Below, piece by piece: positions 33,479 to 36,239 of a DNA stretch of 36,239 nucleotides (its first letter is position 1; each line of letters begins with the position of its first letter). The translations under genes and the position numbers were made by a program. This stretch comes from Candidatus Obscuribacterales bacterium (GTDB lineage: Bacteria > Cyanobacteriota > Vampirovibrionia > Obscuribacterales > Obscuribacteraceae). The notes below the pieces were generated by a model. That model was not told where the DNA came from. It searched no databases and saw nothing but the letters and a program-made list of their open reading frames with translations. Location: NCBI GenBank assembly GCA_019747875.1, contig JAIEQI010000166.1, positions 1 to 36,239 of the forward strand, read 5' to 3'.

Positions 33479-34135
33479 ATGCATCTTCCCGAATCGTTTG
33501 CAGCCACATGCTGCCAGGTTCTGCGAGAACGCCGCTTGAAACTTGGGCTTTCACAAGAAGAGATAGCGCGTCGTTCTGGACTGGCACGGTCATACATATG
33601 TGACGTTGAAAGAGGCGCACGTCATCCATCACTGAGAAACGTTTCTACTTTAGCTCGCGCACTTGAAATTCCAACATCCGAACTCATCAATTTAGTGGAA
33701 GTGAATTTAGCTTCGCAAGTTGATCTTGATGCGCTGAGAACGAACAGAGAGCAGAATGGCTTGCATTCTGAAATCATTCGCTATTTCAACGAGCGAGTGA
33801 GCGATGGCATAATTATTGCTGACCAAAATGGATTCATTTTCTTCAACCAAGCAGCTGAAAAGTTGACTGGACTTGGAAGACGCAATGTTGAAATCGATGA
33901 TTGGTCCGATGAGTATGGCTGCTTCAAGTCAGACAAGACGACCAAATTCCCAAGCAGAGAACTACCTCTGGTACGCGCAATTGCCGGTGAATCACTCGAC
34001 AATGTTCAAGTATTCGTGAAAAACGATGGCGCTCCAGAAGGTCGCTCGCTGCTTGTTACTGCTCGTCCTGTAAAAGTCAACGGTGGTGCTCCAGTAGCAG
34101 GCGTGGTAATCTTCCGGGAAGAAAACGGCGTCTAA
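33479..34135 (+). CDS. XRE-family HTH regulator with PAS sensor domain
   Basis: The 218-residue protein has a Cro/C1-type HTH at about 14-70 (LRERRLKLGLSQEEIARRSGLARSYICDVERGARHPSLRNVSTLARAL), then a PAS domain from about 107 to 213 (VSDGIIIADQNGFIFFNQAAEKLTGLG ... LLVTARPVKVNGGAPVAGVVIFRE). It should bind DNA as a dimer and sense a small molecule or redox state through PAS; the cue is unknown. GGAG lies nine bases before the ATG. Its neighbour is a polyamine-binding protein gene, so polyamine-linked control is possible but only inferred from position. Confidence 0.88.
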   Translation: MHLPESFAATCCQVLRERRLKLGLSQEEIARRSGLARSYICDVERGARHPSLRNVSTLARALEIPTSELINLVEVNLASQVDLDALRTNREQNGLHSEIIRYFNERVSDGIIIADQNGFIFFNQAAEKLTGLGRRNVEIDDWSDEYGCFKSDKTTKFPSRELPLVRAIAGESLDNVQVFVKNDGAPEGRSLLVTARPVKVNGGAPVAGVVIFREENGV

Positions 34136-34153
34136 AAAACGGATCGAAACTAT

Positions 34154-34891
34154 ATGAAAACGAGGCATTTCTTGGCTGCTCTTAGCGTCATAGCGTGCCT
34201 CGTTTTTCATTGTTCTTCCGCATCTGCCGGCGAATACAACAAGCTGGAAAATGAACTAAATCAAGTTGATCAACCTCGTGATTGGCGGAACGTGCCTGTT
34301 GAAGGGGCTCAGACGCAGCCCAATTACATGCCGGGTCCTCCGGCAGCATTACCACCTGTAAGTCCGACGCCTCAATCGTTTGCACCGGCGTATAACAGCT
34401 ATATGCGACCAGGAATGCCATACTCGTCCGAGCAAATTCCAGCGCTTCAAAATTCAACGGTATGGCGAACAATGAGCAATCCTGCTTATGCCGGTCCAAT
34501 GGCGGGTCAGGCTGGTGGCAATCCTTTCAACTTGAGCCCTTTTGGAATCTTGCATTATTTGTGGGACGATACCACTTACGTGTCTGCGGCAAATCCAGTG
34601 ACCTTGTACCAAACTCAGAATGAGCTGCAAACGGCGCAACAATATTCGCGCATGGCACAGGCTGCAGCAAATCGGGCACGCTATGCGCCTAATCCGCAAG
34701 AACGCGCACAAGCGGCTCAACAAGCACAGTACTATGCAGGCATCGCCAAACAAGCGGCCCAGCAAGCACAACAAGTATCCCAATCCGGATCATTGAATCC
34801 GGCCGATGTTGCAGCTGCCGCTGCCGAACAAGCACAATCAGCGCAGACTTATGCCAATCAGGCAACTAACTACGCCCAAAGAGGCTTTTAG
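34154..34891 (+). CDS. Secreted Pro-rich protein with Ala/Gln-rich helical tail
   Basis: The 245-residue protein has a signal peptide (FLAALSVIACLVFHCSSASA, cut near 25), a Pro/Tyr-rich middle (about 55-110) and a C-terminal half rich in Ala, Gln and Tyr (AQQAQYYAGIAKQAAQQAQQ), probably a long helix or coiled coil. No family is recognised. The ribosome site is very weak, and codons 2-18 form a perfect 11-bp stem with a T-tract, so expression may be limited by structure. It lies 18 bp after the XRE-PAS gene and could be read through from it. Confidence 0.7.
   Translation: MKTRHFLAALSVIACLVFHCSSASAGEYNKLENELNQVDQPRDWRNVPVEGAQTQPNYMPGPPAALPPVSPTPQSFAPAYNSYMRPGMPYSSEQIPALQNSTVWRTMSNPAYAGPMAGQAGGNPFNLSPFGILHYLWDDTTYVSAANPVTLYQTQNELQTAQQYSRMAQAAANRARYAPNPQERAQAAQQAQYYAGIAKQAAQQAQQVSQSGSLNPADVAAAAAEQAQSAQTYANQATNYAQRGF
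34157..34207 (+). terminator. Terminator-like hairpin inside the signal-peptide codons
   Basis: AAAACGAGGCA (34157-34167) pairs perfectly with TGCCTCGTTTT (34196-34206) across a 28-base loop, with the T-tract running to 34207. The stem starts directly after the ATG of the secreted protein. It could end transcription of the XRE-PAS gene, or attenuate the secreted protein gene when ribosomes are absent. Confidence 0.5.
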
Positions 34892-34966
34892 AATCTCGTC
34901 GACTGAAACTTTTCCCCGATCCCTTCGCCCTATTCCAGAGAGAGAATGCGAGGAGGGAAGCGAATC

Positions 34967-36082
34967 ATGCAAAAGAAAAGAGTCCGCTATGCGGTTGTTG
35001 GATTGGGTCACATATCCCAAATAGCAGTGCTTCCAGCATTCGCTCACGCAAAAGAGAATTCTGAACTCACGTCCTTAATTTCGTCAGATCCCGAAAAGTT
35101 AGAGAAACTCGCAAAGACTTATGATGTAGATTCCAAAAATTGCTTTTCGTACGAGCAATACGATCAAGCGTTGGCTAGCGACAGTTTCGACGCCGTGTAC
35201 ATCGCACTGCCTAACGACATGCATAAGGACTACACAGTAAAAGCAGCTAATGCAGGAAAACACATCTTGTGTGAAAAACCGATGGCACCCAATCAGCAAG
35301 ACTGCCAGCAGATGATAGAAGCAGCCAGTTCGAACAAAGTCAAACTGATGGTGGCATACAGACTGCATTTCGAGAAAACAAACATGATGGCAGTCGATAT
35401 GATTAAAGTCGGAAAAATAGGCGAGCCACGTTTATTCAACTCGACATTTTGCTTGCAAGTCAGAGAAGAAAATACTCGAACAAAAGATGACCGAGCCGGT
35501 GGGCCCTTAAACGACATTGGCATTTACTGCATCAATGCTTGTCGATACCTATTTCAAGATGAGCCTTACGAAGTCGTCTCATTGCTTGCAAAAGGCAGCG
35601 ATCCTCGCTTTGAGGAAATAGAAGAATCCTGCGCCGCCATTATGAAATTCAGCGGAGAACGATTAGGCTCATTCGTCTGTAGTTTCGGCAGCAAAGACGT
35701 CTCTCGTTTCGAGGTAGTCGGTACTGAAGGAAGAATAGTACTCGAACCAGCCTATGATTATGCCGTCGAACTCGAATACACCGTGGAAAGCGGAAAACAT
35801 ATAGAGAAGCACAAGACCTCAAAGCGTGATCAATTTGCGCCCGAACTCGTTTATTTTTCTGACTGCATTCTCAACAACACAGATCCAGAACCTTCTGGAC
35901 AAGAGGGACTGATCGACATGCAAATCATCGAGGCTATAAAAGAATCGGCCAGAAGCGGGCAAATTGTGAAACTGGGACGAAGGACGCTCGATCCGAAGAA
36001 ACCCGATGCCAGCCAAATTCAGCAAAAGCCTGCGGTTCAAAAGCCACCGCTAATTAATGTCGAATCAGGAAGTGTCGACTAA
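34967..36082 (+). CDS. Gfo/Idh/MocA-family NAD(P)-dependent oxidoreductase
   Basis: The 371-residue protein has an N-terminal Rossmann fold (RYAVVGLGHISQ, 8-18) and the family's catalytic CEKPM motif (Glu103-Lys104-Pro105). A C-terminal alpha/beta domain contains the GGPLNDIGIYCINACRYL segment, with the Asp and neighbouring residues used in catalysis. The family oxidises or reduces sugars and cyclitols; this one's substrate is unknown, though the sequence is like glucose-fructose-oxidoreductase-type members. A Pro/Lys/Gln-rich tail of about 30 residues is unusual. ATG 34967 with GGAGGG nine bases upstream is preferred over ATG 34946. The gene is followed by the right-edge repeat array. Confidence 0.92.
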   Translation: MQKKRVRYAVVGLGHISQIAVLPAFAHAKENSELTSLISSDPEKLEKLAKTYDVDSKNCFSYEQYDQALASDSFDAVYIALPNDMHKDYTVKAANAGKHILCEKPMAPNQQDCQQMIEAASSNKVKLMVAYRLHFEKTNMMAVDMIKVGKIGEPRLFNSTFCLQVREENTRTKDDRAGGPLNDIGIYCINACRYLFQDEPYEVVSLLAKGSDPRFEEIEESCAAIMKFSGERLGSFVCSFGSKDVSRFEVVGTEGRIVLEPAYDYAVELEYTVESGKHIEKHKTSKRDQFAPELVYFSDCILNNTDPEPSGQEGLIDMQIIEAIKESARSGQIVKLGRRTLDPKKPDASQIQQKPAVQKPPLINVESGSVD

Positions 36083-36125
36083 ACGGGTCGTAATATTTTG
36101 GGGAATCGCTCTTAAAACAATAGGA

Positions 36126-36239
36126 GCCGGCAAGATGCCGGCGCTCCCGGAATCGAACCCATGTCAAAAGAGCGAATCGCTCTCAGATCGAAGCCGGCAA
36201 GATGCCGGCGCTCCCGGGATCGAACCCAGGTCAAAAGAG
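36126..36239 (+). repeat. 67-bp hairpin repeat array (right edge)
   Basis: Two units begin at 36126 and 36193, again 67 bp apart, and run off the window. The GCCGGC-AAGAT-GCCGGC hairpin and CGCTCCCGGGATCGAACC stretch are as at the left edge. The second hairpin differs: here it is AGAGCG-AAT-CGCTCT in place of TCGATC-AAAA-GATCGA. The orientation is the same as the left array. Confidence 0.93.

Overview
The window looks like a chromosomal piece of a Gram-negative-type, deep-branching bacterium. The style (Ser/Thr kinases fused to TPRs, DUF4384 proteins, free-standing MshEN-like repeat proteins, many secreted low-complexity proteins, short hairpin repeats between genes) resembles Melainabacteria/Obscuribacterales, sisters of the Cyanobacteria. 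That placement is inferred from gene style, not from a marker gene. An OmpA-type protein, HtpX, lipoproteins and a Tat-type lipoprotein signal indicate a cell with an outer membrane. No rRNA, tRNA, phage, transposase or CRISPR array was seen.

Layout. Both ends lie inside tandem arrays of the same 67-bp hairpin repeat in the same orientation (1-288 and 36126-36239). Next comes a DUF4384/lipase/caspase-like cluster (343-4822): a secreted DUF4384 protein, divergent from a two-gene operon coding for a lipase-DUF4384 fusion and a TPR protein whose caspase-like domain has lost both catalytic residues. A membrane Ser/Thr kinase with TPRs follows (5200-7299). The minus-strand block 7323-11960 holds a heme oxygenase, an MshEN-like repeat protein, HtpX, a secreted Pro/Gly-rich protein and an aldo/keto reductase. 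Acetate kinase (minus) is divergent from a HerA-like ATPase and a second MshEN-like protein (12361-17743).

The middle (18282-25355) is mostly envelope and small-protein genes: a lipoprotein, a possible winged-helix protein, a Lys-rich exported peptide, a DUF4412-like protein, an OmpA-like protein with a tiny putative membrane peptide upstream, a TPR protein, a FitAB/VapBC-type toxin-antitoxin pair with two operator-like palindromes, and two more small proteins. A structured leader with a strong terminator-like hairpin then precedes an RpoD-family sigma factor with an altered -35 recognition helix. The last part holds a metallophosphoesterase, a secreted DUF3626-like protein, a degenerate receiver domain, an ATP-grasp enzyme that appears to carry repeat-derived residues, an orphan PotD-like lipoprotein, an XRE-PAS regulator, a secreted Ala/Gln-rich protein whose signal-peptide codons form a terminator-like hairpin, and a Gfo/Idh/MocA oxidoreductase.

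The best candidates for undescribed biology are the DUF4384/lipase/pseudo-caspase cluster, the sigma factor with its leader, and the repeat-derived segment in the ATP-grasp gene. Start codons were re-chosen from Shine-Dalgarno spacing where the longest frame began at TTG or lacked a ribosome site.
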